Source of the DNA: Euborellia annulipes
Lineage: Eukaryota; Arthropoda; Insecta; Dermaptera; Anisolabididae
NCBI GenBank assembly: GCA_023213315.1
Contig: JAKCPI010028244.1
Span: forward strand, 1-64,000
DNA length: 64,000 nt
Reading direction: 5' to 3'
Below the pieces are notes generated by a model. It was not told where the DNA came from and ran no database searches. It worked only from the letters and a program-made list of their open reading frames with translations. The translations under genes and the position numbers were made by a program. Position 1 is the first letter of the stretch, and each line of letters begins with the position of its first letter. Shown in pieces: positions 1-62,163 of this stretch.

Positions 1-1145
1 AAACAATTATGACATTTTATTCCTGCATAGATTATTAAATAACTCAATAAATTGCCCTATGTTACTTGAGAGGGTAAATTTTAAATGTAATTGGCAGTGC
101 AGGTCGAAAAGTATTTTTTATGTAAACATAATAAACAAGAACAACCCAATAATAAGATGCCAACATGCAGTTAATGACCTTATGTCTTTGGATGATTTTG
201 ATATTAATTTCATACCATATCATTGTCTAAGGAATCTGTTATGCTGACTGAACTTGACTAGATTTATATCGTATAGTTATTTTGTTTGTTTGTTGTCTTC
301 TTTTTTCTTATTTATTTATCATATATTTTTATTTTTATACGTTTATTTATTTATTTTTATTTTATTTATTGACCTGTATTCTCATTCTAGTCATTTTTTA
401 TTTTTATTTTATTTATTTTCTAGTCTATTTCGTCTGTGATATTTTTTAATTATTTATTTCCTTCTTTTGTGATATTCATATGTGATTCTCATTCTAGTCA
501 TTTATTTTCTTTCTTTCTTCTTTCTGTGATAATTATGTGATATTTATTCTGGTCATTTGTTTTGTTTATTTATTTTTTCTCTATGATAACTATGTGATAT
601 TGACTCCGGTCATTTTTGTGTGTGTTTGAATTGTTGTTCTCTCTGGTCATCATTGCCGAGAACCTGGTCATTCTGGATATGTCGAGTGTGATTAAAAGAA
701 AGAAAAATGTATTCTGTAGATTATAATTTGAAAATATTGTTACAAATGTAGCTCTTGAACCTGTCATCAATATGGCTCACGCTGTGATGAAGGTCCTTGA
801 GCAAACTCTTCTGGAGGAATAAAGGGAAAGGATTATTAATTAATTTTCAAATGTATTTGTTTTATAAAAGATACAATTGAAAGGATTTCATTGAATTATT
901 TTTTTAAATTTCTCGCGCGATTATTGTAGACATTGCTGTCAGGCAGTACAGTCAGTACGGTAAATATTATCTCATATTTACTTTATTTTAGAAATTAAAC
1001 CAAATTTCAATTAATATATATTTATTAAACAAGTTTACAATAATTTATTTTATTTATTTTATAAAATAGCTTTTTATATTTTAATCAATCATGATTTTTT
1101 TTATAATTTTAAGGCTAACCAATAAATTTTTTTTTTATGTTGCAG
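1..1145. other. Upstream intron of par-1, no gene seen
   Basis: AT-rich. T-rich runs with TTTATTTATT repeats fill 260-620. The acceptor for the 1146 exon is TATGTTGCAG. I see no exon for the missing kinase N-lobe here. Confidence 0.6.
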
Positions 1146-27626
<26,481 letters not shown>

Positions 27627-28060
27627 CTGCCAGTGGCAGATGGGGCTCCGCCCCGACCCCCTTTGCAACCCTCAATCGAGGAAGAAGGGTAAAAATATAA
27701 ATTTAAAAGAAAATATTAAAAACAAAAAAAAAAAAAAATATACGCTCACACGTAAAGCACGAAGCCGACCGACACACTCTTACTTTTCTACCGATGGGAC
27801 AAAATATATAATAAAAAAAAAGCGCTTTGTTGTTAATTCATATTAAAAAAATGCGATATGTAATATAATTACAATCGGTCTATATATTGTTAACTTTTCT
27901 ATTAAAATCTGAAGGATAAAAAAAAATATATACAAACTTAAGTATCGTTGTTCAGTGTAACATAGCCAGAGTAAGCGGTGTTAGTTGCTTTGTGAGTGTG
28001 TTACCTTGAATGTACAGACAACAATGTAAATAAATACTCTACTCCATAGGCTTAGCAAAT
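27627..28060 (+). other. par-1: Probable par-1 3' UTR
   Basis: Noncoding and A-rich after the stop. AATAAA-type signals occur, for example in GTAAATAAATAC near 28025-28037, followed by A-rich sequence. The true end of the transcript cannot be read; it may extend well past 29 kb. Confidence 0.4.
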
Positions 28061-30882
28061 CCTAAAAAAATAAGTGTTAAATCTTTCAGAACAAAAAAGA
28101 AAAAAAAAAAAAAAAAAACAACTCATTTAATAAAAACTAAAAGAAGAACAAAACAAAAAAAAATAAATAATAATATTAATTAAAAAAAAACAAACAAAAA
28201 CAATCACAGCTTTTTACAATTCGCTATATGCATTTTTTTACTATTTGACCACATCACAACTAAATTATTATAATCTCTCGGATTGGAAGGGACAACATTG
28301 ACCGCCTCAAGACCAATCTCAACTTAGTGAAATGCTTAATAATTAAATAAATTTATAATATTTATACCAAGGTACTAAATTGGATTTATTATTTTATTTT
28401 TAAGAATTCAGTTTTTTTTTTTTTTTTATATATATATAATAATTGATCTCAGATGATTCAATTATAAAAAAAAAAAGAATGATTAATTAATTTAAAAAAT
28501 GCTTATTTTTATTTTTAATTATATTTATTCATCAAATCCATTGTTATTATAATAATCATCATGTTAACACTCATTAGAAAACATTTTTTTTTTTCTCTTA
28601 ACTCTTATTTTTTTTTTTATTTAGATTTTTATCTTTTTTGTTTTTTCTTGTCAAAATGGTGCTTTCATATTTCACTTTATTTGAAGGCTTCCTGGACAAA
28701 AAAAATTCATTCAAATCTATGTGTATATAATGATAATTTTTAATAATAACAAGCCGAATTGTTACCAGAAAAATCTGGCAAGACAACTTACTAAATATAT
28801 ATATATATATATATTTAAAAGTAAATAAATATATATATATATATATATAAATAAATGAGAATCGGTTAACGAGTTTGTAAGATTATATATATTATATATA
28901 TATATATACAAAAGAACAATTGTAATTTCCTGAGTGATATATTTTCATGTTGTTTAAAAAATTAATATTAGGTTTGTTCCAATAAGTTTTCATGAGTCAG
29001 CGCGGAATAAAATTTTTTTCCTCACTGTTCCTCGGACTGGTTCATATACTTTTTAGGACAAATCTATTATTTCGCTTAGAATAAAATAAATGTTCTTTTT
29101 ATATGAAATCTTACCAACAAATTGGCCTATTCTCCGATCCTTGTATAGAATTCTTAATGAGTTGTTGGCAGTGAGACTTATATATTAAATAAATAAATCC
29201 ATTTCAGAATGTACAGTGAACAAATTTCATCATCTCTCTAAAGAAAAAAAAAACTATACAATCACTTTGTAAGTTTTAAAATGATATAAACTTTCTATAT
29301 ATATATATATATATATTATATATATTAACGGTGAAAAAAAAAATGACATTTTTTTTCTCTGGGTGTTCAAATTTTTGGCCACAACACATACACACACAAT
29401 ACACACACTAAATAAATTAATTATTTATATTTAATTCTTCCAACATTTTCGACTGTGTTTAATCATTGTCGTAATAGAGTGGCCTATCGGACTTAAAATA
29501 ATGAATTGAGGACACACGTGCGAAGTGTTCTATTAGTTTATTGATTTGAATAAAAGAGAGTCAAAATAAATGTGTGAATCGTGTGCAAACAATTTCATTT
29601 GTAAAAAAAAGAAAAGACAAAAAAAAAAAATTAATATGGCCCCCTTCTAAATTACTTTAATCCTTAAAAAAAAATGCTGTAAGAATATTTATAAGAAAAA
29701 AAAAAACTCAAGATGAGTTTTTTTTTACATTTATTAGATAATCAATTTTTTTTTTTCTTTAGTACCTACATCAAATCAGACAAGGATTAAAAAAAATGTG
29801 ATGTAATTTATTATAATTAATCTAAAAATGTAACAACCCTCTTTAGTAAGCAATTTGTCATTACTTAAATTACAAAACTACTTTGTTGTAGATAGCTCAA
29901 AGTGGAATATGGCCTCTAGCCATTCAATAGGTGTCTTTTGCTTTCAGCTCTGTATTTTAATATTTCTGGTGGTTCCAATATCACACCCACGGTGGAAGCA
30001 TGGGAGAAGCGTCTGTAGTATTAAAAAAATATATAAAAAAAAAAAAATTTATAATAAAAAAACTTACACAAAAATATTTTGAAGTAAATTTTTATTTAAT
30101 TTATATAATATTAAGAACAATTTTATATTTGATCCCAAAAAAAAACTTTTGTAACTCTTCTTAAAAATAAATAATGGCTAATAAGTAAGGACATTCAGTG
30201 TCTAAACTTGTCTATACTTAAAAATAATTAAAAAAAAACACACACAGTTAAAAAAAAGGGTGCGACAAAAATTCATAAATTTTTTTTTTTTGCCATTATT
30301 TATTAAATATTAATTAAAGTGTTTACATACATTGTTATTATTATCAACTTAAATAAATATATTATAATTTATTAGTGTAAATTTTATTACAAATTGCATT
30401 GTTGAAAAAAGACATTTTCTTTTTAATTTTTGCCGCATCCTATATAAACATATAAAACTTCATAAACGGCCTGTGTACGCTATTAAATTATCAATTTAGA
30501 ACAAACATTTAAGAAAAATATTAAAGTTTTCACTTATTTTATTTTTAATGTTTAAAAAAAAAGAATAATAATAATAAATTGAAAAAACAATTTGAAATAA
30601 ATATTATGTTTTTTTTTTTTGTTTTTTTTTGTTTTTTTTTTTTTTTACAAAAATATTCGCGTTAATATTGGGATTGAAGCCCAAATCCTCTCTTTATTAT
30701 TTGTCAATTATTTTAGAGAAAGGATATGCTTTTTTTTTTTTCTTGGCAGTTACAAAAAAAAAAAAAAAAATTAAATAATTTATTATATTTTTATTTAAAA
30801 AAAAAAAAATATAGAAATAATGATGATAAATGAAAAGTATAATACAAATCTTAAATTTAGGTTTAAGAATGTTTTTGTTTTT
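28060..30882. other. Region between par-1 and NC2-alpha 3' ends
   Basis: AT-rich, with several TA microsatellites (28797-28910, 29299-29330), poly-A and poly-T runs. It must hold both 3' ends. No gene is supported. Confidence 0.55.
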
Positions 30883-33800
30883 TTAAGTGTCATAGTCTTC
30901 ATCAAGTTCACTGCCGTTTAGTGATGCATTTATTATATTTGGTGTTAATATTGTCAGTCTATTTGCTTGTTTATCATCAGAATCTTCATCGTCTTCATCC
31001 TCATCTTCATCGATATCCGCATCTTCCTGTTGTCCATTATTTGTAGATTCATTTTCTGGATCTAATGTTTTATCATCGCTGTTTCTTCGCGTTCTTTTTC
31101 TTTTAGATGTTATTTGATCTTCTGAAGAACGTCTCCTTGAAATACTTGTTCTAAAAAAAAAAAAATATATATTAATTATTAAGGTGCTGTATAGGCAAAA
31201 GAGGAATGAAGAGCTCTTTTCAACCTCTGAAGACCAAAATCTTAGACTCATTATAAAACTATGAAGAATCTTGTCTTCAACAAAAAAGTTTACCGTGACT
31301 GACTTTCTCTTTTCGTTTCCTCTGATATGGAAAGACACCTATGAATTCTATTCTGTCGGCCTAATACTCAATTAGTAGCCTTTAAAAAGATCAGATAATT
31401 CTTTTATATTTTGGAAAATTTTATTTTTCTAGCCATGGGACCAGCCTCCGGGGGGCCTGGATATTATCACAATTTTTCTTGGGGAGCCTTTTGGGAGAGG
31501 GGGAAGGTAACAGACCTGACACCCTCCCCGGGACCCCCCCCTAATTACGCCCATGGATAGCAGGGGCGAATCCGGAGTTGAACATTTTATTTATTTTTGG
31601 CTTAGAAAAGTAACAAAATTTCGGGAAATTCGAAAAAAAAAAACTTGTCAAATTCCGTGCGATTGCAAATGGAATGCACTTTGTCTTTAAATAAAAACTA
31701 AATAGTTATTATTTAAAATATTTATACTTCTAAAAAAAATTGATGTCTATATATTTTATGAGGGGGAATCGTCCTTTTGGCGCCTGGGGCAGGAGGTGGC
31801 CTGGATCTCCATCCAGGAACATCATTCATTTTTGCTTCGACATTTTCAAAATTCGCTCTAAGAATGGATGACCCAGTGACGTCATACCTATTATTGAAAA
31901 GATGGCTGCCTCATTGTTAGTTTTATGCAGTGTTTTTTATGTTAGTGAAAAGGGAAGTGAAAAAATTATTAAAAAATAAGTGAAATAGATTAAATATACA
32001 TGTGATAAAAAGACTCAAATGTTTAAATTAATTAGAAAAAACTGGAATTCACTTAATCAGTCAGCATAAAGCCTACTTCATTACCATACATATCTCTTGA
32101 AGGTTAGACCATTTTATTCTTTATTTTAGTTATAAATTACACTAATTATTTTATATTTTAAAAACTCGGAAACTATTTAATTCATAATAGTGTTAACCAT
32201 AATCAACTTTTAAGTATTCTCTTTAGAAAGGCCCCTCTAGGATTCTAATATACCCAAGATTCAGACCTATGCATAATATAAATCTATCTCATTTTGATAA
32301 ACTTTTAGTTCAAAATATTAGAAAAATAATATGAAGGTTCCGCAAAATAGTCAGTCTGTATGTCTACCAGTATGAACAGAGATATGGCTGTTGATCAAAT
32401 TAGAATATAGGAAGCTAATATATAAAAATTTCTTTACGAGTAGATTCAGGAAAGGAATTACCATTATGGCCCATTTAACTATTTACAACGTGATCCATAT
32501 CGCCACTTTAAAGGAAAAGAGAGAAATACAAAAAAAAAAAAATTATTTTTTCATCGAATTGGTTGGTTAACCTAGTATATAAGAATCCATTCATAGTGTT
32601 AAAAAACTAAATATTAAGCTAACTTTCTGTCCCAATAATCCCTTATGAATATAATTAATTCATTTAAAAAAAACCCGCTTTGGAAAAATCCTTATAATAG
32701 TCTAGTTTTTTTAAAGTACAGTAAGGGACAATATTCCCCCATGTGATTATTTGATTGTTTTTAAAAAATATTATATTTAACAATAGAAGAGGGAGCGGGC
32801 AGCCAGGAAGTAAGCCTCTATGAAATGAAACTCAAGAGTAGTGGAGACAGTTTCGGCTATAATTCTCTTGAGTTTCATTTCGTAGAGGCTTACTTCCTGG
32901 CTGCCCGCTCCCTCTTCTATTGTTGATATACAACACACCACTTCACATATTGTCAAATATTATATTTTTTATTAATGTAAACTTTTCATGGTTCAAACCT
33001 AGGAAATTTCCAATAAAGATTTTCATTTATTTTTATAAAAACAATAAAATAATCACAAGTAGAAAACGCATGGGTGGTACTTAATATGTATTGACCCTCA
33101 CTGTAGGTTTAGAAGCCGCTGCTACACCCCCTTAAATGATTTAAAATGATGTTAAAATTCAACTCATTAATATTGAAATTAAATGATTTTATTTTAATTA
33201 AATACAATAATTTTTGAGATCTATATATTTGAATAAGATAGTAATATTCAATACCTCGATTCGAACTTGATTAATCATAAACAAATTTGTGGGTATGTTT
33301 GTTGGTGGGCCAAATACCCAGGGCCAAGATCTCGAGCCTTTCCGGGGCTTCGGTGGGTAACAAGCAGCGCTGACAAGTGAGATTTTACTTTAAAGATTTC
33401 TCACTTCAATTCTCTTGTTAGAGAAATGCAATGCCAACTGCATATATAGGGAATATAAGTATTTGTTGGGGTTAGTTGAGGGTCCGGTGACCTAGTGCAA
33501 AGGGTAAACACAATGTCTCGGAATGGCTCGAGATCCTTGGTTCGATTCCGGGGGCCCACCAACAAAAAACATACAAATTATTAAAAAAAAAAAAATAAAA
33601 AATAAGGAAAAAATGCCATTTAAAATAAAGTTCGTGTAACACTAACAACATTATAAACAAATATGAATGTTTTATAAATTTTATAGAATTACCTTGGTTG
33701 TTTATTTCTAGTTGTTGAAGATGGTGAAGGCACGTTACTTTGAGCTGATGAACCATCTTCTGTGTCTGTTGATGATGCATCAGGAAGAGATTTTACTAAA

Positions 33801-35890
33801 TCCTTTAGAAAATCAAATCGACTTTCTGCCAAAATACACTGTTTCCTAAAATTCAAAAAAAAAAAAAAAGGTCAAAATTACATCTTAAAATTAAAATAAA
33901 ATATATTTTGTTAGTAAAAAATGATGAAGCTAATAGTTTTAACTTTTAAACTAATATAAAATATAAACAAATACTTACATATGGGATGGACTTAAAATTT
34001 TAGCATTTTTTGCATTGGTGATTAGAAGTGTCTTCGTTAATAATGATTCTACGAAAAGTTCTAATGTTCTAGGTACTATATAAGGAAAACAATTTTAATT
34101 AGGCCTATTTGATATAAAAATTACAATTTAGATAAAAGAGTGGTTCTTCCTGATTATACATCTTATGTTTAAATTAAATTTAGATCCAAGATAAGGGTTT
34201 GTGGTTGTTAGAGTTTAGAGCATAGGTTCTCAACTTGGGCGATAACGCCCCCTTGTGGGCGTTTGAGACTTTCGGGCGAGGGGAGAGGGCAGTAGATGAC
34301 CCAGGGGACATTATGGGGCATTGAATGGAGCAAAAGGGGCAGATGAAAAAATATAGCCTAAAAAAGGCAAAAAATACACGCTAAACCGTATTAAGTAAAG
34401 TAAAAATTAATATAGTTTTATTTTTGTTATTGTAGGTATTGTAATGTTTATCACGTGAATTTAGTACTGTAAGAATGTTGGTAACTAAAAAGAGAAATCT
34501 GCTTCATTACTGAACGCGACTTTCGGTTGTTTTTAAGTAAAATCGAGCCTGATATTATTAACAAACTCCTTAAAATGCATAAAATTCAACCTTCTCATTA
34601 GTTTTGTCATAAATTTATGTCTTTTGAATGTTAATAAAAATATTCCTCGATATAACTAAGTATGCATTTTAATTGCTCCCATTGAAAAATTCTTCTTTCA
34701 TTCTTCATTTTAAAATCTGAAATAGGATAGGGGCCATATCCTCTATCTTACGACTATAATATAATATTACACGTTTAAATAAAATCGTGACAATAGCTGT
34801 TTTAAATTCGCGACAGGTTTCTCACCCAATAAACAATAAATTCCCAATTATGAGACGTTTCAGAATAAATTTGTCTTCAGTCTCTTTCTTCGCAACTTTC
34901 AAAGAGCTATGCCCATGAGTACATCATTTTAGGGGAGAGGACAGGGGGGACATTTGCCCAAATGTCCTCCCTCCCCTAGGTTTTGGAGGAAAATAGTAAA
35001 TTCTGAGCTTAGCCTCTAGATACAAACAAATTCACACTCTGTCTTTATAAATAAGTATAGAAGATGGTATAGATAAAAATATATAGGTTTTATATATATG
35101 TTTATAAATCAAGTAGTACTGGAAGTAAAAATTTTTGACCCCCTCAAACAAAAACTGAAATGACGTCACTGCCATGAGCATTTGATTTAACTAGACTAGG
35201 CCATATCCAGTGACGTCCTCTAGGCCACTTGGGTAAATCCCCGGGACCTCAAGCAAAAGGCTACCCCAACACAAACTAAGATCCAAATTCTATGAGAATG
35301 ATGGAGAATTTATTTCAATTTTAAATATTTGTAGATGTTTATTTTTTCCAATGTGATAGTTTTCTAGCCCGAAATTTTAGTTTCTGCCCATATTTTGTAA
35401 AATTCTTTAATGGACTGATTGGTAAGCAAAATGAATTTCGGTCTAGTAGTCATGTAAATGGAAGTTTATTGATTATTTGGTGAAAAACCATCCTAACTTG
35501 CATCTTCTCAACTCTATCAATTAAATTAAGATCCTTGCTATTCAATATTAAATTCTTGAGAACATATTACTCTCTTTTAGAAAATACCGTTATATTTAAG
35601 CAAAATAAATAAAGTCAAAAGACTAATTCTTATTTTGTTTTAACTTCAGAATGATAAGAAAAAGGAGATAACGTTACACAAACAAAAATAAGTATTAAAA
35701 AAAAAGGATATAAATTATGACTGGTACAGCTTGGGCAACTTTTCCTACTTCTTCATCAGTTTGCATAATCTTCTTAATTCTTCCCTAGAAAAAAATTTAC
35801 CCAAATGTCAAAATAATTTTTGTTTATATCAGAAAATTTTTTACTTACAGCAGGAAATCGTGCGTTATATTTCTTCTTTTTGCTTGGCAT
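30883..35890 (-). CDS. NC2alpha: NC2-alpha / DRAP1, Dr1-associated corepressor
   Basis: Nuclear histone-fold protein that pairs with Dr1 (NC2-beta) on TBP-promoter complexes and blocks TFIIA/TFIIB recruitment (family knowledge). Exons on the minus strand: 35890-35849 (MPSKKKKYNARFPA), 35784-35712, 34072-33979, 33845-33693, 31150-30883 (TAA). Total 209 residues, against about 205 for the human protein. Residues about 10-75 are the histone fold (RIKKIMQ...EVGKVAQAVPVII...LELFVESLL), followed by HMKQCILAE..FDFLKDLVKSLPD, a Ser-rich linker, a basic patch SKRKRTRR, a long Asp/Glu run and the characteristic end DEDYDT. All junctions keep frame. It faces par-1 tail to tail and ROCK head to head. Confidence 0.96.
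31435..31554. mobile_element. Short hAT-like element
   Basis: CATGGGACCAGCC start and TTACGCCCATG end with G-rich and C-rich runs between, as in the 21349 element. No target duplication recognised. Confidence 0.5.
32719..33103. mobile_element. TA-flanked CAGTGA MITE with nested foldback
   Basis: Ends CAGTAAGGGACAATATT / complement ending CCCTCACTG, flanked by TA. Same family as 43310-43519 and 62572-62778. The foldback 32779-32954 is inserted in it with a 13-bp duplication. Confidence 0.82.
32779..32954. mobile_element. Palindromic insertion with 13-bp target duplication
   Basis: Arms of about 62 bp (AACAATAGAAGAGGGAGCGG and complement) are nearly perfect. Flanks AAATATTATATTT at 32766-32778 and 32955-32967 are identical. 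The loop has a GAAAC half-motif on the minus strand (AGCCGAAACTGTC), so it may be a hammerhead foldback relative. Confidence 0.8.
33479..33560 (+). mobile_element. tRNA-derived SINE-like repeat, family 2
   Basis: GGTCCGGTGACCTAGTGCAA head and GGTTCGATTCC B box (about 33538-33548). The same tRNA-like unit occurs at 49362 and, reversed, at 57706. A related tRNA-like stretch lies in reverse at about 33296-33350. The anticodon arm does not fold properly, so it is a repeat and not a working tRNA. Confidence 0.65.
34073..35711 (-). other. NC2alpha: U12-type AT-AC intron of NC2-alpha
   Basis: On the minus strand exon 2 ends GTCATAATTT and the intron starts ATATCCTTTT, the exact minor-spliceosome 5' splice-site consensus. 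It ends ...TTTTCCTTATATAGTAC before CTAGAACATT. The TTTTCCTTAT stretch resembles the U12 branch point and lies about 10-15 nt from the AC. Only this junction gives the expected histone-fold sequence VIISRTLELF; no GT-AG pair does. Confidence 0.85.
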
Positions 35891-36680
35891 TTTTTTTCTT
35901 AAATAAATTTTTTTATAAAGTTATAATGTGATGTACATATGTTTTCATACGTGTAAAAAAATCAACTTTTTTTTTATAATTACTAACCAAAAAATATATT
36001 ATGTCAAAAAGGATGATCAAGATTAATATTCTTTGATAATAACAGCAAATTAAAGTTAATTATAATAGTTCATTTCACTATAAATGATTTTAAAAATTAA
36101 TTGGTTATTAATAATTAAAAATATTTACAAAAAAAAAATGATAAAAAATTTATTTCCTAAGTAAATTTCTAAGTACTAAAAGCTATGAGATTTTAATGAT
36201 TTTTTTTTATTTTTTACTCTACTGCTCTCTGCCTGCAGTAAAATGAACTTTGATTTGGATTTATGAAATTGCTTAAAATAATATTTAATTATTCATTTAT
36301 GATTAATATTATTTTATTTATTTTATTACTATTATTTTACTAATATTTTAGCTATTGTTTATTTAACTTAAATAATATAGTATGATTTATAAATATTACA
36401 TACATCTTTAAGGCGCACCTCTTTGCTTTTCTTAAATAAATATTTGAATTGTTAAAAAAAAAAATATTTTATTATATTAAACAATCAGGTAAATAATATT
36501 TCTTCATTAATAATTAAAAATTATTTATTAATGAAAGATCTTATTCTTTAGTAAACTTCCGAAAATTTCAGAGCTCTTCTTGTTTTGGCCCAACTGCTTA
36601 TACTTTGTCTCTTTATTTTAGTTCTCTTTGACTCAAAATTTTTAATTATTAATTTTTATAAGTTACAATCAATTAATTAA

Positions 36681-36911
36681 TCAACATAATATAAGTTTAA
36701 TTAAATTTATTTTATTAATAATTAGAAAGTAGAAATAAATTTTTCCTTGGCCTGTATGTTGCCACTTGTTCTTAACCTCTTTGCTCTTCTTATGAAACTG
36801 CCTGATTTCGTTCGACGGATCACGAATCACGGTTGTCGAAAACACCTCCATGTTTGTTAAAAATATGTTTTTTAAGCGGCTCCAGAGAATTGCCAAGAGA
36901 GAAAATGCCAA
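36681..36911 (-). CDS. Hypothetical 76-codon ORF upstream of NC2-alpha
   Basis: Open frame of 76 codons in a stretch with more balanced base use than its surroundings. It starts MAFSLLAILWSRLKNIF and continues MEVFSTTVIRDPSNEIRQF, then a Lys-rich end. The first 20 residues are hydrophobic with basic residues, like a membrane or mitochondrial signal. I do not recognise the family. No GT donor follows the informative part, so if real it is a single-exon gene or the start lies in an unseen exon. Confidence 0.3.
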   Translation of the reverse strand: MAFSLLAILWSRLKNIFLTNMEVFSTTVIRDPSNEIRQFHKKSKEVKNKWQHTGQGKIYFYFLIINKINLIKLILC

Positions 36912-37464
36912 AAAATAACCCGTGGATTTATTTTTAGATGTAAAAAAAACATATTTTTACCATTAGCCATGTGAAGGTAAGAATTGTCATCGTGTGAATA
37001 AGAAATAATCATAAGCTTACACCCTCATTGTTTGTATAGCTTTAAAATTTTAGCAATCACAAAAAAACCGTTTTATCTTCAACTGTCACATTAATATTAC
37101 TATTACACTATTATAATATTTCATTTGATCTAATATTTAATATTTATTTTGCTATTTATATGAAAAATATGTCATCACAAATTTTAACTGTCATTTGGCT
37201 CCAAAAATTTTTCGTAGTGATTAATAATTTTTATTTTTTTATTTTTAGCAATGGATATACAACGAATAAGACGGCTGTGAAACATTTTTTTTATTTTAAA
37301 TTTTCTAATAAACATTGAAGATAATTATTAATCGTATTATAGTGTCCTAGAAATATTTTTCATAACAATTTTATTAAGATTACGCTAACAAAGAGGTATG
37401 TTATCCTTTATTTATTTAATATTAAAGATTTATCTATTTTTTGCAATTTAAAAATAGTCTATTC

Positions 37465-37706
37465 CAGAGGTTCTCAAACTTTTTTCCGCGTACCACTTAT
37501 GTCAATAACTGATCAGTCTCGTACCATTGACAGGTCTAGAACCAGGCTGTCATTTTTTGGCCATTTTGTCTCAAAAAAGAAAAAAAAACGGTTGTACACA
37601 CTCTTTCATATTTTAAAGAGTTTGAGGGTGAGGCGTATAAATAGTTTATGCCAACCACCATTCCCTGACCAGTATTGGTACGCCTCCGACTGATTGAGAT
37701 CCCCGG
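37465..37706. mobile_element. hAT-type nonautonomous element, 242 bp
   Basis: CAGAGGTTCTCAAAC start, TTGAGATCCCCGG end; 8-bp duplication GTCTATTC/GTCTAATC with one mismatch. Confidence 0.7.
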
Positions 37707-38094
37707 GTCTAATCACTATTTTAAATTTTCCATTTTTGTTAGTATTTCTACTAATGCTTTTTCGTTGAAATGTTATAAGAGCTAAATTAGTTTACTAAAC
37801 TCAAATTATCTCCATCAATTTGATGTGATCTTGGTTTCCTTCTTTAAAGCGCTATTTCTGTTCATTTTATCATTAATCACACTGAACAGAATCTATTAGA
37901 ACTTGTTGAATCACATAGGTTTACAATTCGATTCGTTTACCTTTGTTTGATTTAATATTAATTAAAAAAACAAACTGAAAAAAACCCGAAAGGTTTTTGC
38001 CTAATTGAAGAAAATAATTTTTTGTTGTGGAAATACAAACAATAAATGATTTATCTCGCAATATAGGTTGATGTAAACACTGCATGTTTATAAG

Positions 38095-38127
<33 letters not shown>

Positions 38128-38472
38128 TGTAACTATGTATATATATATATATCTGTCATCTCAGTGAATAAATGGTTAAGTCGATTTTTGTCCAAAATGA
38201 GTTAAGTTGCCTAAGAGGAGCAGAAAGGTATTTTCTTGGTTGTATATAAGTGGGCAAAACAGGGGCTTGCTCTAAACGAAGTTATTAAAGTGGGCGTTTT
38301 TGGAAATTAATCTAAACCCTCTTGTTTTGTAAACTTTAAAGTCGTGCCCTGGAAAATAATCAAAATAGGCTTTAACACTTATTCACTGGTATAACAGATA
38401 TATATATATTTATAATAAAGGGATGGAGATATCAGCCAAATTGGAATGCTCGAGGTTCAATTAAACTCCCAG

Positions 38473-38517
38473 AATAAGACGTTTCGGCCTGAATTTATTT
38501 CCCCATTTTCAGTTATT
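38473..38517 (-). ncRNA. Degenerate solo hammerhead motif, family F-like
   Basis: On the minus strand: perfect stem I AAUAA/UUAUU, GAAA and CGUC, but the first core strand is CUGAAAA (needed G changed to A). Likely dead. No inverted partner nearby. Confidence 0.55.
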
Positions 38518-39376
38518 GGAAATTATACACATACATATTGCAAAGCGCACATGTGATTGAACCAGAATTTATCAGTAATAAAATTTATTTGCTTCACACA
38601 AAATTATGTAGTTCATGTGCTCATGATCATCTCTGATATCCATCCATACATTATAATCATATCACGGCTACAATTCCAAGCAAGTATATATATATTTATG
38701 ACTGAATGAAAAAAAAAAAACTTAGTCACTCCTGAAAAATTCATCTGTATCAATATAAAAAAATTAAGATTGTTTCCATATCTGAAAAATGTACAAATGT
38801 GATGATAAAATATTGTTCATATTTTTATTCATATTTAAAAATTCAGTAGCTTGTGACCCACCGAAAAAGACTTTAAACCAAATAAAAAAAAAAAAAAAAA
38901 AAAACATTAATTAAAAGAATATAAAGAGAAAAATATTTAAATCATTTAGAAAGAATTAACAAAATATACTATGAACTTAATCAGATTTTAATCGCTGTCA
39001 TTTTTAGATAATTAAGGCAAACGGTTGCGATTGCATGAGACAGCATTACTACCACGACTATTAGAAACATTTTAAAAGCAAATAAATTTTTAATTTCACT
39101 CAAATTTTATAAAATTCTTTGACTTTTGTCGCTGATTTTTAAAAAGAGGAACAATTTTTCTGAATTTATGTAAAAAAAAAATACAGAAAAAATAAGTTCA
39201 TTCAAACAGGTTTAGAAAAAGCTTTTCACATCAGTTATATATATATATATATATATATATAGTATATACAGTAGATGATAAAAAACTCCAAAAAATCACA
39301 GAAATTTTCATATTACTTTAGAATGTTTATTTTGTTTATATAAATTTTTTTTATATATTTCAGAAAATTTGGCGGG

Positions 39377-62112
<22,736 letters not shown>

Positions 62113-62163
62113 GTGAGTATCATGTTTATTCCAAAAACACATTTAATATCTTATGGAGATTTA

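Larger units (their letters stand above)
31151..33692. other. NC2alpha: Fourth intron of NC2-alpha
   Basis: GT-AG intron on the minus strand. It contains the short hAT-like element at 31435, the nested CAGTGA MITE 32719-33103 and the SINE-like repeat at 33479. No other gene seen. Confidence 0.7.
35891..39363. other. Region between divergent NC2-alpha and ROCK starts
   Basis: Should contain both promoters and the ROCK upstream exon. Seen: the hypothetical ORF 36681-36911, a hAT (37465-37706), TA runs at 38099-38128 and 39237-39261, and a solo degenerate hammerhead (38473). No clear TATA box or motif can be assigned. Confidence 0.5.

Noticed and set aside
29855..30082. ORF with a signal-peptide-like stretch
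   Set aside because: The hydrophobic stretch is short and followed by a Lys/Ile poly-A translation; no splice or homology support.
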